64,000 nt of DNA from Ipomoea triloba. Taxonomy: Eukaryota > Streptophyta > Magnoliopsida > Solanales > Convolvulaceae. The translations under genes were made by a program, and so were the position numbers. The notes under the pieces were generated by a model that had not been told where the DNA came from, searched no databases, and saw nothing but the letters and a program-made list of their open reading frames with translations. Shown one piece after another: positions 46,001-56,597 of the stretch; positions within the stretch are counted from its first letter, which is position 1; the number at the start of each line of letters is the position of its first letter. The stretch covers positions 27,060,118 to 27,124,117 of the forward strand of contig NC_044924.1 of assembly GCF_003576645.1 (NCBI RefSeq). Reading direction: 5' to 3'.

Positions 46001-47454
46001 ACAGTTATCTTACAAATAAATGTACCTTTAATATTATTATTGCCGAACCTTTTAGATAAGGCAGTAAATAAGTAGATCTAAAGCCAACCAAGTACCATTA
46101 ACAAAATAATCCAGAAAAGTCAGATTATAGCCTGCTAATATTCAGAACTACACAACTGTAGCTATTTTTTACTCAGACTCCTCAAGCATCGACCTCAGAG
46201 AAACTCTGATTAAACTACCTGCCTAGGATTCAATGATAGTAAAGAAATATTTATACCTACTAAAAAATATTTGTAAAAAATATTGCAAAAGCACCTCAAT
46301 TATATTGGCAAAGATAACTTAATGCAGGGACAATAACTCCTCAGTAGTGAGAAGCCCAAAAATTGTACAACTGAAGGAAAGGTGAGATGATCGTCTAGGA
46401 TGTGAAGCAGAGTGTGGATGAGTCAATAAATAGTCCTAGAAAATGGAAATGGGTGGCAAGGTTTAAAAGGTATATTTGGCTACCATATACTCGAGCAAGA
46501 AATGGAGAATCAAGGGCATCAGCTGGACTTTAGAACAAACAAAGGTGGCCATCAGCACATTTGAACATCTAAATAACCTCAATGGCATTGTGCTTACTTA
46601 AAAGTAAATAGACTTTTAAAACAAAAGCATAATTCTTTTCACATTTGAAAATAACTGAAGAGTAAATGGATTTTACTTAACTTTCTCCCCCTCTCTCCAA
46701 ATCTAATGACAACTAGTGAATGCATTTTTCATTTACCTTGTAGAATTAGACACATACATAAATTATTCGCATTGTACAATGCATACACATACATAAGCAC
46801 AAAACAAAACTTGCTTACCATGAGGGCATTCAAATCCTGAAAAGCATCTTGCAAGCTCTTATCAGTGTTTTCCCACATTTCCTGCTCTTTCCTCAGTATC
46901 CCAGCTACGCCAACCACCGGCATCCTCACAGCTAGGCTGCCCCCGCCCGAACTGGACACTGAGCCAGAACTACTTGGATCATCCGATCCGGATTTTGATT
47001 TTGCAGCTTCCTCCCAAGCCCTCCCTCTCCAGGCCTCCCAAAACTTCTCCAAAAACGAATCCACATCCGACTTGCCCCGAATGATCAGAGTTATGACCAC
47101 CGATTTCGAACCTCTCTCCTCGATTCGACCTTGCGGGTCGGCTGAGGCCTGGAAACGGATTCGAGGACTAGCAAACATAGCCTTGATGGATTTTTTCGCA
47201 GAGAATATGTGTGTTACGGAAGCAAGGGGGATGAAGACGGCGGCACCAGTGGAGGCGGGAATGGTGGAATCGGGAAGCCAGAGTAGGCGGTGAGTGGTGA
47301 GAATGAGAAGGCCAGACCTGAGGTGGGGGAAGCTGGGATTTTCTTCCGATAGGAGGTCTACCATGGAGAGGAGTGAGCACTCAACTTCACCGGGGTGTAG
47401 CACTGGCCGGCCACTTCCGGTGATTTGGGCCGGCGGCAGCCAATTTCCGGCCAT
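43039..47454 (-). CDS. VPS36: VPS36, ESCRT-II subunit with GLUE domain, 427 aa, seven exons
   Basis: Minus-strand exons 47454-46819, 45947-45747, 45310-45217, 44948-44891, 44746-44677, 43671-43536 and 43127-43039 join in frame with GT-AG introns (1284 nt). The N-terminal GLUE domain (about 16-150) includes [38 protein letters not shown] and [35 protein letters not shown] follows (about 180-200); the C-terminal tandem winged-helix region has [55 protein letters not shown] and [21 protein letters not shown]36 links ubiquitinated cargo and phosphoinositides to ESCRT-II on endosomes. Arabidopsis VPS36 has 440 residues, so length fits. The GLUE domain carries a longer Ser/Gly-rich insert (about 155-175). 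The final stop overlaps a perfect GTAAGT donor, so an alternative 3' end is possible. Confidence 0.95.
45000..45046 (-). repeat. Partial duplicate of VPS36 exon 4 inside intron 3
   Basis: AATCATCAGGGGATATCAAT (45010-45029) repeats exon 4 bases 44930-44948 and flanking sequence with one mismatch. It includes the exon start but has CTGTAAAAA instead of CTGCAAA upstream, which destroys the AG acceptor on the minus strand, so it is unlikely to be spliced in. Confidence 0.75.
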
Positions 47455-47620
47455 AACGTTGCTGCTGAGAAAATGATCGGAGCAGCGGAAGTCAACAACT
47501 GGAATTTTTCAGGACTAAAACATGACGACAGATGAGGGGATAGGGGATAGTGATACAGTGAGTCTATTTCCCCAAATTTTCCCCTTAATTATTCCAAGTT
47601 GTTAATTTTAAGTAATCTTT
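47455..47620 (-). promoter_or_regulatory. VPS36 5'-UTR and proximal promoter
   Basis: About 170 bp between the start codon and the foldback element. No clear TATA box; the leader is moderately GC-rich (GCTGCTCCGATCATTTTC on the minus strand). The foldback/MITE cluster bounds the promoter on the upstream side. Confidence 0.45.
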
Positions 47621-47637
47621 ATTTTTTGGGAAAATAT

Positions 47638-47994
47638 AAAAATAGGTCACTGAACTATTTTGAGATAGCAATTAAGCCACTGAACTTAAATAAGTTTTAA
47701 ATTTATCCTTGAACTTGAAAAAAATAGCAATTAATATTTTTAACAGATTAACAAGTTTGTAATTAGGATACCATGTGTATTTTCTATTTTATATTTTATT
47801 ATTATTATTATTATTATCCTACTAAGCATTATTATCCTACTAAGCAATTAGCATTTCCCCTATTAAGGTGTTGATTGGTAGTTAAATTTATTTACGGAGT
47901 ACTGTATTAGTTATGGTAGTTAAATTTATTTACGGAGTACTGTATTAGTTATGCTTAATTTGTTTGTTTTTTTTAGGGTCAAATGCTTAGTAGG

Positions 47995-48028
<34 letters not shown>

Positions 48029-48973
48029 TAAAATAAAAATTACATATGACATTCTAATCAACACAAACTTGTTATAAACATGCTAAACATGTTAATTGCT
48101 CTTTTTTTCCAGGTTTAGGGATGAATTTGGAGCTTATTCGAGTTCAATAGCTTAGGCTATGTAACCTATGTTTGGCAAACCTAGCTGAAAATGTAGCTGA
48201 AAGCTGAAAAGTAGGTGATAAGCTAGGAGTTGAAATCTGAAGAGTTGTTAAAATAGCTGTTATGTTTAAAAATGTTTTGTAAAATTAGCTTTTTTAATAA
48301 GTTGATAAATATAAAAAGACTAAAAATGACATCTTCATAAAATTTAAATAGTTTTGAATTTAAATAGGTTTGTTTACATATTAAAATATAAAATAATGAA
48401 ACCAATATATATTTTAATAAAATATAAAGTAAGAACATATATTTGAAAATATATAAAGTAAAACAAAATATTTATAGTTCATAAAATTATTTCATATAAA
48501 AATTAATGTTCAAACACACAAATGTCAAGTTGAAATTACAACAAAACATATTGAAGAAAAAAATGTCAAAATAATTTTAATTGAAGGGGATAAAAGATGT
48601 CATTTATTTAAAATAATAAGAATGAAGATAGAAAAAAATTAAGAAGCTACTAGCTTATTTTTTAAAAGCTACTTAAAATAGCTTTTCAAAATAAGCTCTT
48701 ATTTTAAGCTACTGACTTATTTTGAGAACATTATCAAACAGCGCTTATAGTTTATTAATAGCTTAAAATAAGCTATAAGTTCTGTCAAACAGAGCCTTAA
48801 TTGTTATTTCCCAAATAGTTCAGTGACATATTTGTAGCATTAATTGTTATTCCCCAAATAGTTCAGTGACATATTTGTAGCATTAATCGTTATTCCACAA
48901 ATAGTTCAGTGACATATTTGTAGCATTAATCGTTATTCCCCAAATAGTTTAGTGACATATTTGTACCTTTTTC
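47638..48973. mobile_element. Foldback (long inverted-repeat) element with nested MITE
   Basis: The left arm 47638-47835 and the right arm (47985-48154, continuing at 48797-48973) are imperfect inverted repeats. Shared features are the end AGGTCACTGAACTATTT / AAATAGTTCAGTGACATAT, a TTATTATTA tract and TCCTACTAAGCAT / ATGCTTAGTAGGA near the loop. TTTATTTT occurs outside both ends (47628-47635 and 48974-48981), a candidate 8-9-bp target duplication. The loop has a 39-bp direct repeat (about 47875-47951). A Tourist-like MITE has inserted in the right arm. Confidence 0.75.
48155..48796. mobile_element. Tourist-like MITE, 642 bp (copy 2)
   Basis: Sister of 25875-26527. It begins GGCTATGTAACCTATGTTTG and ends GTCAAACAGAGCC, with TTA on both sides (48152-48154 and 48797-48799). 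The interior matches copy 1 throughout (for example AAAATATAAAGTAAGAACAT). The left end carries a short duplicated ACCTATG. The nearest coding start is VPS36, about 700 bp away. Confidence 0.82.
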
Positions 48974-48975
48974 TT
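48797..48975. repeat. 43-bp tandem repeat, four copies
   Basis: Units of the form TTAATTGTTATTCCCCAAAT then AGTTCAGTGACATATTTGTA and GCA, four in a row with few mismatches. They are an amplified terminus of the foldback element, not a CRISPR: eukaryotic, contiguous, no spacers. Confidence 0.9.
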
Positions 48976-49324
48976 TATTTTGTTAGTACTACTCTCAGCT
49001 AACATGTAGTATCTTTAATATGGAGTAATTATTTTCTCAACCTACTAAAAACAAAGAGTCAATATCGTACAGACTTAAACCGCCTGAATACTCTCTCAAT
49101 TTTTATTTCCACACACAAAATCTTGATGTAAACATTTGTATTTGAGACCCAAATGAAAATTTTAGTTTATCGGTATCAGCCACATCACGGAGTAAAATTT
49201 AGGAAGTAAGATTTGAGAGTACATGTAATAGAACTCTCTCCCAAACTTCAAAAAAAAAAATAATAATAATAACTCCCTCCCATATGAGAAAGTCACTTCG
49301 TGCCAATAGATTATTATTATTATT

Positions 49325-49675
49325 ATTAGAGTTAATTCTATTTTTGTCTTCAATTTATAGGAGACAATTTATTTTAGTCCTTTTTTTTTTGAATATCTAG
49401 TTTTGATCTTAATATTATTGTGGCATAACCATTTTTTGTCATCTATCAACAAAACAGTTTAAATTTTGTTGAATACAAGGAAATTTCGGACTTTAATTAC
49501 GGATTTTCAAAAAAAAACATAAAAATATAGTAGGTTAACCTATTTTGTATATATATAAAAAAAGATCAAAATGTCCATGTATTTAACGACATTTCAATAT
49601 TTTTTTTTGACGGAAGACCAAAAATAATCATGCCACAATAATATTAAAATCAAATAAAGATGTTTTAATTAGATA
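49325..49675. mobile_element. Inverted-repeat MITE, ends uncertain
   Basis: GATCTTAATATTATTGTGGC (49405 onward) and GCCACAATAATATTAAAATC (about 49632-49651) are inverted repeats, with further matching TTTTTGTC / GACGGAAGACCAAAAA blocks. Non-coding AT-rich interior. Confidence 0.6.
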
Positions 49676-49968
49676 GGATAGTGGATACCCTAAAGTAGAT
49701 TGAATAGCTTTATTAAACACTTTCAATTCAATTGAATAGCTTGTAACCAGCAACAGCGATTGCAATTAATTTATCAAGTAGTTATGTCAAAACACCTAAT
49801 TCGGGAGCCATGCTTTTACTGGAAGTCACAAAACAATTTTATATTTCTTAAAACAGTAATCCCCGTATAATGTACTAATGTAGTGCGCTATAATTATCGA
49901 CGGTCTAATAGCAAACCCTATAGCTTCACAATCAACTAACATAATACACCGTGTGTCAAGTAGCTAGC

Positions 49969-50119
49969 TTGTACCTCAATAACATCTCTTTGACTCTCTC
50001 ACATAAGAAGTTACAGGTTCAAACTTTAGTAGGAGTATTGATTATTTGTACTTCAATAGGTTGAGAAAGTATGTATAGACATATACTATATTATAATAGA
50101 GTCAATAGTACTTGAGAAA
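49969..50119 (+). mobile_element. Diverged copy of the tRNA-derived SINE
   Basis: Shares the body CTTCAATAGGTTGAGA, ATATACTATATTATAATAGA and GTCAATAGTACTT with the SINE at 35718-35890. It keeps a decayed B box GGTTCAAAC (50016-50024). No clear target-site duplication remains. Confidence 0.75.
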
Positions 50120-50204
50120 CAAAACATATTACACACCTCAGACAAAATTTTTAATTCAAATTTTCATAATATTAAGTTTAGTATTAGTATACAAAAGTTA
50201 TATA

Positions 50205-50535
50205 TTTAGAAACGACATTAAAAGTACTATTAAATATTTAAAAATTCAAATTTAAAAATTATTAAAGAAAATAAACAATAAAGAAAGAGTTAATTTGACC
50301 AATAATAGTAAATAAAATAGGTAAAATGAAAAATAATGAGTATAAAAGAGTAACTTTATCATTTTTCAATAATATTTAGAAGTGACATTAAAAATATTAT
50401 TAAATATAAAAAAAATTAAATTTAAAAATTATTTTAAAAGAAATAATAAAGAAAGAGTTAATATGACCAATAATAGTGAAAAATGAAAAATTAGGAGTAT
50501 AAAAGAGTAACTTTATCATTTTTCAATAATATCTG
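50205..50535. repeat. AT-rich tandem duplication, unit about 165-175 bp, two copies
   Basis: Both copies contain AATAAAGAAAGAGTTAAT, GACCAATAATAGT and AGAGTAACTTTATCATTTTT in the same order. Non-coding. Confidence 0.85.
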
Positions 50536-50727
50536 GTTGGCACTTGGCATGCCTTGCATTTAAAAATAAAATAAAATAAAAAAGGGAAAAAAAAAGTTCT
50601 TGATTTGCCTTCATCAAAAAGAAATACTCAACTCCCTACATCCCCAAGCAACTCCATATATAGCACAATGAAGAGGCAAGGAAATTGGAATAATCTCCTC
50701 AATAAGAAAACATTTTTAATTTAAAAA

Positions 50728-51008
50728 GGAAAAAGTACTATTTTGGTCCCTCAATTATTTTTCAATTGTCAATATAAACCATAGTTTTAAATTTCAACTG
50801 ATTTGATCCTCAAAGTGTTTAAAATTTCATCAATTAAACCCTTCAATGATCAAATTGATGAAATTTAAAAAATGGAGAAATCATTATTTTAGTCCATCAG
50901 AAGGGTTTAATTGACGAAATTTTAAACAATTCGAGGATCACATTAGTTAAAATTAAAAATTAAGGACTACATTAACAGTTGGGAAAGGACCAAAATGATA
51001 ACTTTTCC
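50728..51008. mobile_element. Mutator-like MITE, 281 bp, with 10-bp target-site duplication
   Basis: Ends GGAAAAAGTACTATTTTGG and CCAAAATGATAACTTTTCC are inverted repeats; AATTTAAAAA flanks both (50718-50727 and 51009-51018). A 9-10-bp target duplication suits a Mutator-type MITE. The insertion interrupts a promoter segment (AATAAGAAAACATTTTT then TCTAAAGAAAACTT) that is continuous upstream of the two paralogues at 53.6 and 56.4 kb, which provide the empty sites. Confidence 0.9.
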
Positions 51009-51086
51009 AATTTAAAAATCTAAAGAAAACTTCTATCTCTTTCTCAAAGTCTTGCATAGTTGCATTCATGCACACGTAATTGCATG

Positions 51087-51094
51087 TATATAAA
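51087..51094 (+). promoter_or_regulatory. TATA box of first RTM2-like gene
   Basis: TATATAAA in the context GCATGTATATAAATGG, conserved with the boxes at 53704 and 56474. Here the ATG is 603 bp downstream instead of 124 bp, because of the LTR insertion. Confidence 0.7.
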
Positions 51095-51141
51095 TGGAAT
51101 CCACACAGCCACTGTCGGCAGAGAATGTAGGCAGCAGCCAC

Positions 51142-51586
51142 ACACAAAGTTTGGCAAGCTACAATATTTAAATGGAGTTAGGAATGTTAGGCACCTACAA
51201 AGTTTGAACAAAAGTATTTATTGTTTGGTCCCTACATTTTAGGCTAACTACAAAATGACCCCAAATCTACAACTATAAATAGGGAGGTCATTTTGCCATT
51301 CTAGCCATCCCAAATCATTCTATTCTTCCCTCATATACTAGAGATATTAGAGAGTTTGTTGAGTGTATTTCTCCTTCCTAGCAAGAGAGAATTATCCTTG
51401 TTTTCTCCTTGTTAGTTAGAGAGTGGTTGTAACTCCTATTTTCTCATAGTGAAATTCTTCTACCCTTGCCCGTGGTTTTTACCCTAATTTGTTTAGGGGT
51501 TTTCCACGTAAAATCTGTGCCTCATTTATTTTTCTTTCTCAAATTATTGTTGCAATCTGATCTATCCCACTTCCGCGGGCGCAACA
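51142..51586 (+). mobile_element. Probable solo LTR (Copia-type) in the 5' leader of the first RTM2-like gene
   Basis: An LTR-like module with its own TATA (CTATAAATAGGG, about 51281-51292), a CT/AG-rich leader, TACCCTTGCCCGTGGTTTTT and a GCGGGCGCAACA terminus. GCCAC lies at both edges (51137-51141 and 51587-51591), a candidate 5-bp target duplication, although the left terminus is ACAC, not TG. An internal alternative start is TGTTAGGC at 51185. The paralogues lack this block. Confidence 0.65.
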
Positions 51587-51689
51587 GCCACACTAAACAT
51601 CATCAAAATTTCCAAAGCACAGCTATACATACATACATTATATCAGAGAAAAAATTAAACCATCTTTTACCTCAAAGTTGTCACATATA

Positions 51690-52521
51690 ATGAAGCCAAC
51701 TAGCGGCAGAGGCGGGGCGAGCCGGCCACAACAAGCGGCCATTCACCCTGTCTATGAAGATTTCAGGCCAGCTTTTGAGCGGCAACACGAAGAAGAAGCT
51801 GAAAAGCTTCTTGTTTATCTTCCCGGTCTGCTACTCATCTCTTACATTTTCTGGTTTTAAGGAAAACATTCATTACTATAAAAATATGACAGACATATTT
51901 ATTCAAAGCTAAGGCTTAGATTATGATATGTAAAATTGTAAACGCAACACTTCTGTTTTTACCTTTTCAGGTTTCCCAAAGGAGAACATAAGGGTTAGCA
52001 CGGAGGGCAAGAACACGGTGAGGATTCGCGGGGAGCACTTAGTTGCCAGCAACTTATGGAACCGCTTCCAAGAAGATTTCGCGGCTCCAGAAGACTGTGA
52101 CATGACAAAAATCAGGGCGAGGTTCGAAAATGGACTCCTCACCATAACTATGCCAACCAAGAAACTTGCTCCCATAACTACACAAAACACGGGCGAGGGA
52201 CACGATGAGAAACCAGACCTACAGAAACCGCCAGTTCAACAAGATAACCCCCCTCCAAAGTTCACCACACCATTAATGCAATCGGAATCACAAGAAAAAG
52301 ACGATAACTACTATGAAGATAAGGCAAAGCAGAAAGAGAAAGACGAAGGAGAAATCACAAGCAGCAGCAGCAGCGCATGGAATTACATGGAAGCCATTAA
52401 AAGCCTTACCGAGCCATGCGAGAAGAGGCAGCTGCTCATGAGTGCTGGCGCAGCTGTGCTCATTACTGTAGCAGCACTCGGGGCCGCTTATATCTCCCTG
52501 CACTACAGAGAGACCAATTAG
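51690..52521 (+). CDS. RTM2-like small-heat-shock-domain membrane protein 1, 228 aa, two exons
   Basis: Exons 51690-51825 and 51971-52521 join at a phase-1 GT-AG intron (LPG|FPKENIRV). An alpha-crystallin-type fold spans about residues 20-110 (PVYEDFRPAFERQHEEEAEK, RIRGEHLVASNLWNRFQEDF, ARFENGLLTITMPTKK), followed by a Pro/Glu/Lys-rich linker, the conserved SLTEPCEKRQLLMSAGA and a C-terminal membrane segment (about 202-222). This layout matches RTM2, a phloem membrane-anchored small-HSP-like protein that restricts long-distance potyvirus movement in Arabidopsis; many plants have uncharacterised relatives. It is the first of three tandem copies. Its promoter is split by a MITE and by an LTR, so expression may differ from its sisters. 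Antiviral function is not shown by sequence. Confidence 0.88.
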
Positions 52522-53690
52522 GCCGAGTACCAGCATCTAACATCAAGACAACCTAGTTTCGATCTGTTTTTAAGAATACTAGAAGAATTATTTGCCAAAA
52601 GTATTACAAATCTCATACAATCATTATCAAGACACTACTACTACTACAATGAGAATTGAAGCAACTTTTCAATGAGGAACTCCTGTATTGACAAGCCAAA
52701 TTTAATAAAAGCAACAAATTATTCCAACTCAGGTATAATTGTATAAAGTAGTATGAGAAGGCCAGAACCCAAATTTCTTCAAAAAAGAGGATGATCGAGA
52801 ACGAATTCATGAAACCTGAAACATTCAGAGCTTCTTTTTTTTTTTTTTTTTTAGCCTCATCTCCTCTCCACGTCCATGATCGATCTTCTAGCCCTTTAAT
52901 CTACAGAACTAAAAGAAACCGCCATGAAACCCCCGGTTTTCAACTCTTGATAAGACTCTTCTACACTGTCATGATGCCCAACAAAACGCATCCTTGAACA
53001 CTATAGCTTCCAAATAATACATTGATTATTGATTACTTAACGGGACTGTCATTTTGACAAGTGATCCAATTGCAAAGCAGGTGTATTCAAGCAACTAAAC
53101 ACAGACTCATTACATGTAAATTCCACATGCCTAATGTCTTACAGAAAATGCAAAATTCAAGGCTAACAAAAGGAGAAAGAAATGCGGGAAATCATGTAAA
53201 TTGTTAAGGAAATTGTATAGAGATGACTACTAAGACTCACTTCCATGACTTATGGCTTCTATTTTTACTTGCATCAAGTATATAGCTAGTAAGATTGAAA
53301 AACATTTTATCTAAAAGATTTTATGCCTATTTTACACAAAGTGAACGCCATCAAATTCCACACAGATTGAACATTTGCTGCATTTAATACGGAGCCATGT
53401 AACTTCACAATCAACCAATCATAGCACACCAAGTCAAGTAGGATTTTTACTACTAAGAATAACTTCATTATTTTTCCAAAGATATCTGGCTGGACATGCT
53501 TTATATTTGAAGATTAAAAAAAATGAAAAATTGCTGCCAAGAATATAGCTTTGCCTTCTTCAAAAAGAAATACTCAGCTCCAACATAAGCCCAACAAGGC
53601 ACAAGGAAGAAGCAAGGAAATTGGAATAGTCTCCTCAATAAGAAAACATTTTTTTTAATCTAAAGAAAACTTTTACCTCTCAAAGTCTTG
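52522..53690. repeat. 3' flank of RTM2-like 1, part of tandem duplication unit
   Basis: Blocks recur in the flanks after copies 2 and 3, for example GTATGAGAAGGCCAGAA, CTGTCATGATGCCCAACAAA, AGCAACTAAACA and ACAAAAGGAGAAAGAAATG. No independent gene seen. Confidence 0.8.
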
Positions 53691-53703
53691 CATCATGCAT
53701 GTG

Positions 53704-53711
53704 TATATAAA
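53704..53711 (+). promoter_or_regulatory. TATA box of second RTM2-like gene
   Basis: TATATAAA, 124 bp (start to start) from the ATG at 53828. Upstream AATAAGAAAACATTTTTTTT and TCTAAAGAAAACTT are uninterrupted. Confidence 0.75.
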
Positions 53712-53827
53712 TGGAACCCTTCACATGACATCCAAACTAACATCATAAAATTTTTCAAAACTCAGCTATACATACATATTATATCAGAGAGAAAAAACAT
53801 CTTGTATCTCAAAGTTGTCATATGTCA

Positions 53828-54722
53828 ATGAATCCAAAGAGTGGCAGTGCTGGGCCGAGTCCTCCGCCACAAGTGGCAGCCGGCCCTGTCTATGAAGATT
53901 TCAGGCCAGCTTTTGAGCGGAAATGTGAAGAGGAAGTTGAGAAGCTTCTTGTTTATCTTCCTGGTCTGCTACTCAACTTTCTCTTCTACATTTCCTTTCC
54001 ATGGGGGAGAAAACATTCATTACTATAAACATTCGCTGTTTTTTTATTTGATATATTTATTGTACATTTTTCTTGTGATTTGTAAATGCTTCTCGTGTTT
54101 TTTCTTTTCAGATTTCCGAAAGGAGAACATTAAGGTTAGCATCGAAGGCAAGAACACATTGAGGATTCGCGGGGAGCACCTAGTTGTTGGTAACATATGC
54201 AATCGCTTCCAACAAGATTTCCCGGCTCCAGAAGACTGTGACATGACAAAAATCAGGGCATGGTTCCAAAGTGGAATCCTCACCATAACAATGCCAACCA
54301 AGAAACTTGTTCCACATGAAGCGAAAGAAACCCAAAAGACCCCTACTACCCCTCCCGAAGAGACTCAACCCCCTCCTGAGGAGAGTCAAGCCCCTCCCAC
54401 AACTTCACAAAACACAAGTGAGGGACACGAGAAACCAGACCTACACAAGCCACCAGTTGAACAAGATTCCCCTCCAAAGTTCACCTCACCAATGCATTCC
54501 GAATCAGAAGAAAAAGATAACTACGAAGACAAGGCTAAGCAGAAAGAGAAGGATGAAGGACAAACAACAAGCAGTGCAGGGAATTACATGAAAGCAGCTA
54601 AAACCCTTACCGAGCCGTATGAAAAGAGACAATTGCTCATGAGTGCTGGTGTAGCTGTGCTTGCTATTGTAGCACTCGGAACGGCTTATATCTCCCTGCA
54701 GTGCAGAGACTACCTAGGCTGA
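53828..54722 (+). CDS. RTM2-like small-heat-shock-domain membrane protein 2, 248 aa, two exons
   Basis: Exons 53828-53963 and 54112-54722. The first exon is 136 nt in all three paralogues if this ATG is used; another in-frame ATG lies 6 bp upstream. Domain plan as in copy 1: alpha-crystallin-like region (PVYEDFRPAFERKCEEEVEK, IRGEHLVVGNICNRFQQDF), linker, C-terminal membrane segment (about 222-241). The splice junction reads LPD|FRKENIKV, where the others have LPG|FPKEN. ARF-type ENG is changed to WFQSG, altering the motif before the last beta strand. The linker is expanded by Pro-rich repeats (PPEETQPPPEESQAPP). The C-terminus ends RDYLG. Intact frame, TATA box and UTRs suggest a live gene. 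Confidence 0.88.
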
Positions 54723-56460
54723 TTACCAACATCTATCCTGAATTTAGCTACTCAAATACATACAGTGGGTTTACTAATTATTTAAGGAAAAATAGTTTCA
54801 TTTGAGATATGCAAAGGGCTGCTATCCATCCAGCTCCCAAATAAATAATGAAACTATGTTAAGTGAGCAATTAAAACATGAAATTTCTCATCTAAGCCTC
54901 TTGTAAAGACATAACCAGCTGCTTTCTGGTTTCCACTGCACATGTCATTGCATTGCGTTTGCACACAATATTTTCTCTGTTGATGTAAAACCCTTGTATC
55001 AAGTCATGCCCGGATGTTATACACTGACCTGTAGAACATTCACTCAGTTCGCAATAAAAAATGACAAAGGAAGACAATCTTACCTCTGTTTTTAAGAGTA
55101 CTACCAGCTATTAAAACAATTATTTGTAAAATGATAACGAGAACCTTTATACATCACAAGATTACATAATGAAGATTCACCCAAAGGTCAAATATTTCTA
55201 ATGCCTCCATCCATAACTTGCACTTCTTTCATGATGAACTCCTCCTACGCTAGGCAATTCGTGGCTTTCTTTGCCAGATTCAATGTTTCTTTCGTATCTC
55301 AAAAATGGAAAAAGTGCACATTAATGCAACAAAAGCATGATCACTCTAACACCTTATAAAACAACTAAGAGGAAAACTTGTTATAGGGTACCACTTAATA
55401 ATATCCACTCAATTGGTAAAGCCCAAGGCTAGCAGTCAATCCTGTTAGGAAAAGAAAACAATGAATAAACCTGTACCCAAGTATAAATCATGTACAACCA
55501 TTATAAACGAAACTACTTGTACCAAAAAAAAAAGACTACAATGAGAAACAACTCTAAAATAGAAACAGAAGCGCATTCAGCAATACAAGGAATAGCCTTC
55601 CAAGTGTTGTATTTCAACTCAGGTAGTCAGGTATAAAGTATGAGAAGGCCAGAAAGCTGAAACATACAGAGCTCTTTCATCTTCAGTAGTTCAGTACTGA
55701 AAGAAAACCCAAATTTTCAATAACTGATAACAGTCTTCTCCACTGTCATAAGACGGTCATGATGCCCTCCAAAATGCATTCATGAACATTATAGCTTCCA
55801 ACAAATATAATGATTATTGGTTACTTAACAAGACTATGGACTATCATTTTGACAAGTGATCCCATTGCAAATCAAGTGTATCAAGCAACTAAACATAGAA
55901 TCATTACATGTAAATTTTGTGTCGTATGTCTTATGGGAAATGCAATATTCAAGGCTAACAAAAGGAGAAAGAAATGTGGGATATCATTTAAAATTGTAGG
56001 GAAATTGTATAGAGATGACTGCTAAGACTAACTCCCACAAGTTAAGGCTTCTGTTTTTGCTTGCATGAAATATATTCAAGTTTTCAGAGATCTGCTAAAC
56101 CCATTTCTTAACAAATGCGTTTATAAGTGCATTCAGTTTGTCAAGTTTTAGTTATTAAGTCCTATCTTCAACACTCAATAATTGCCTCTTTGATTGCCAT
56201 GTTGTTTGTTCTTTCATGCAATGTTATGATATCTGGCTGGCATGCTTTATTGAAAATTTGAAAAAAAAATTAAAAAATTGCTGGCAAGAATATTGCTTTG
56301 CCTTCTTCTAAAAGAAATACTCAGCTCCAAAATCCCCAAGCAATAACATACGCCCCACAAAGCAGAATGAAGAAGCAAGGAAATTAGAATAGTCTCCTCA
56401 ATAAGAAAACATTTTTTTAAAATCTAAAGAAAACTTCTCTCAATGTCTTACATAGTGCAC
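54723..56460. repeat. 3' flank of RTM2-like 2, part of tandem duplication unit
   Basis: Related to 57400-59150: shared blocks include CATTCACTCAGTT, GATTACATAATGAAGATTC, AGCATGATCACTCT, ATAATATCCACTC and TTGTTATAGGGTACCA. It contains the region upstream of copy 3. No other gene seen. Confidence 0.8.
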
Positions 56461-56473
56461 ATGTAATTGCATG

Positions 56474-56481
56474 TATATAAA
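56474..56481 (+). promoter_or_regulatory. TATA box of third RTM2-like gene
   Basis: TATATAAA within GCATGTATATAAACG, 124 bp (start to start) from the ATG at 56598, the same spacing as copy 2. Confidence 0.75.
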
Positions 56482-56597
56482 CGCGACCCTTTTGATGACA
56501 TCCACAGCAAATATCATCAAAATTTAAAAAACACATCTATACATACACTATATCAGAGAAGAAAACATCTTGTATCACAAAGTTGTCATATATGTCA

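Noticed and set aside
46865..47293. 142-codon plus-strand frame
   Set aside because: Shadow of VPS36 exon 1 on the opposite strand; no independent domain.
48797..48975. Regular 43-bp repeats resembling a CRISPR array
   Set aside because: Units are contiguous without unique spacers, lie at the end of a plant foldback element and share its terminal sequence.
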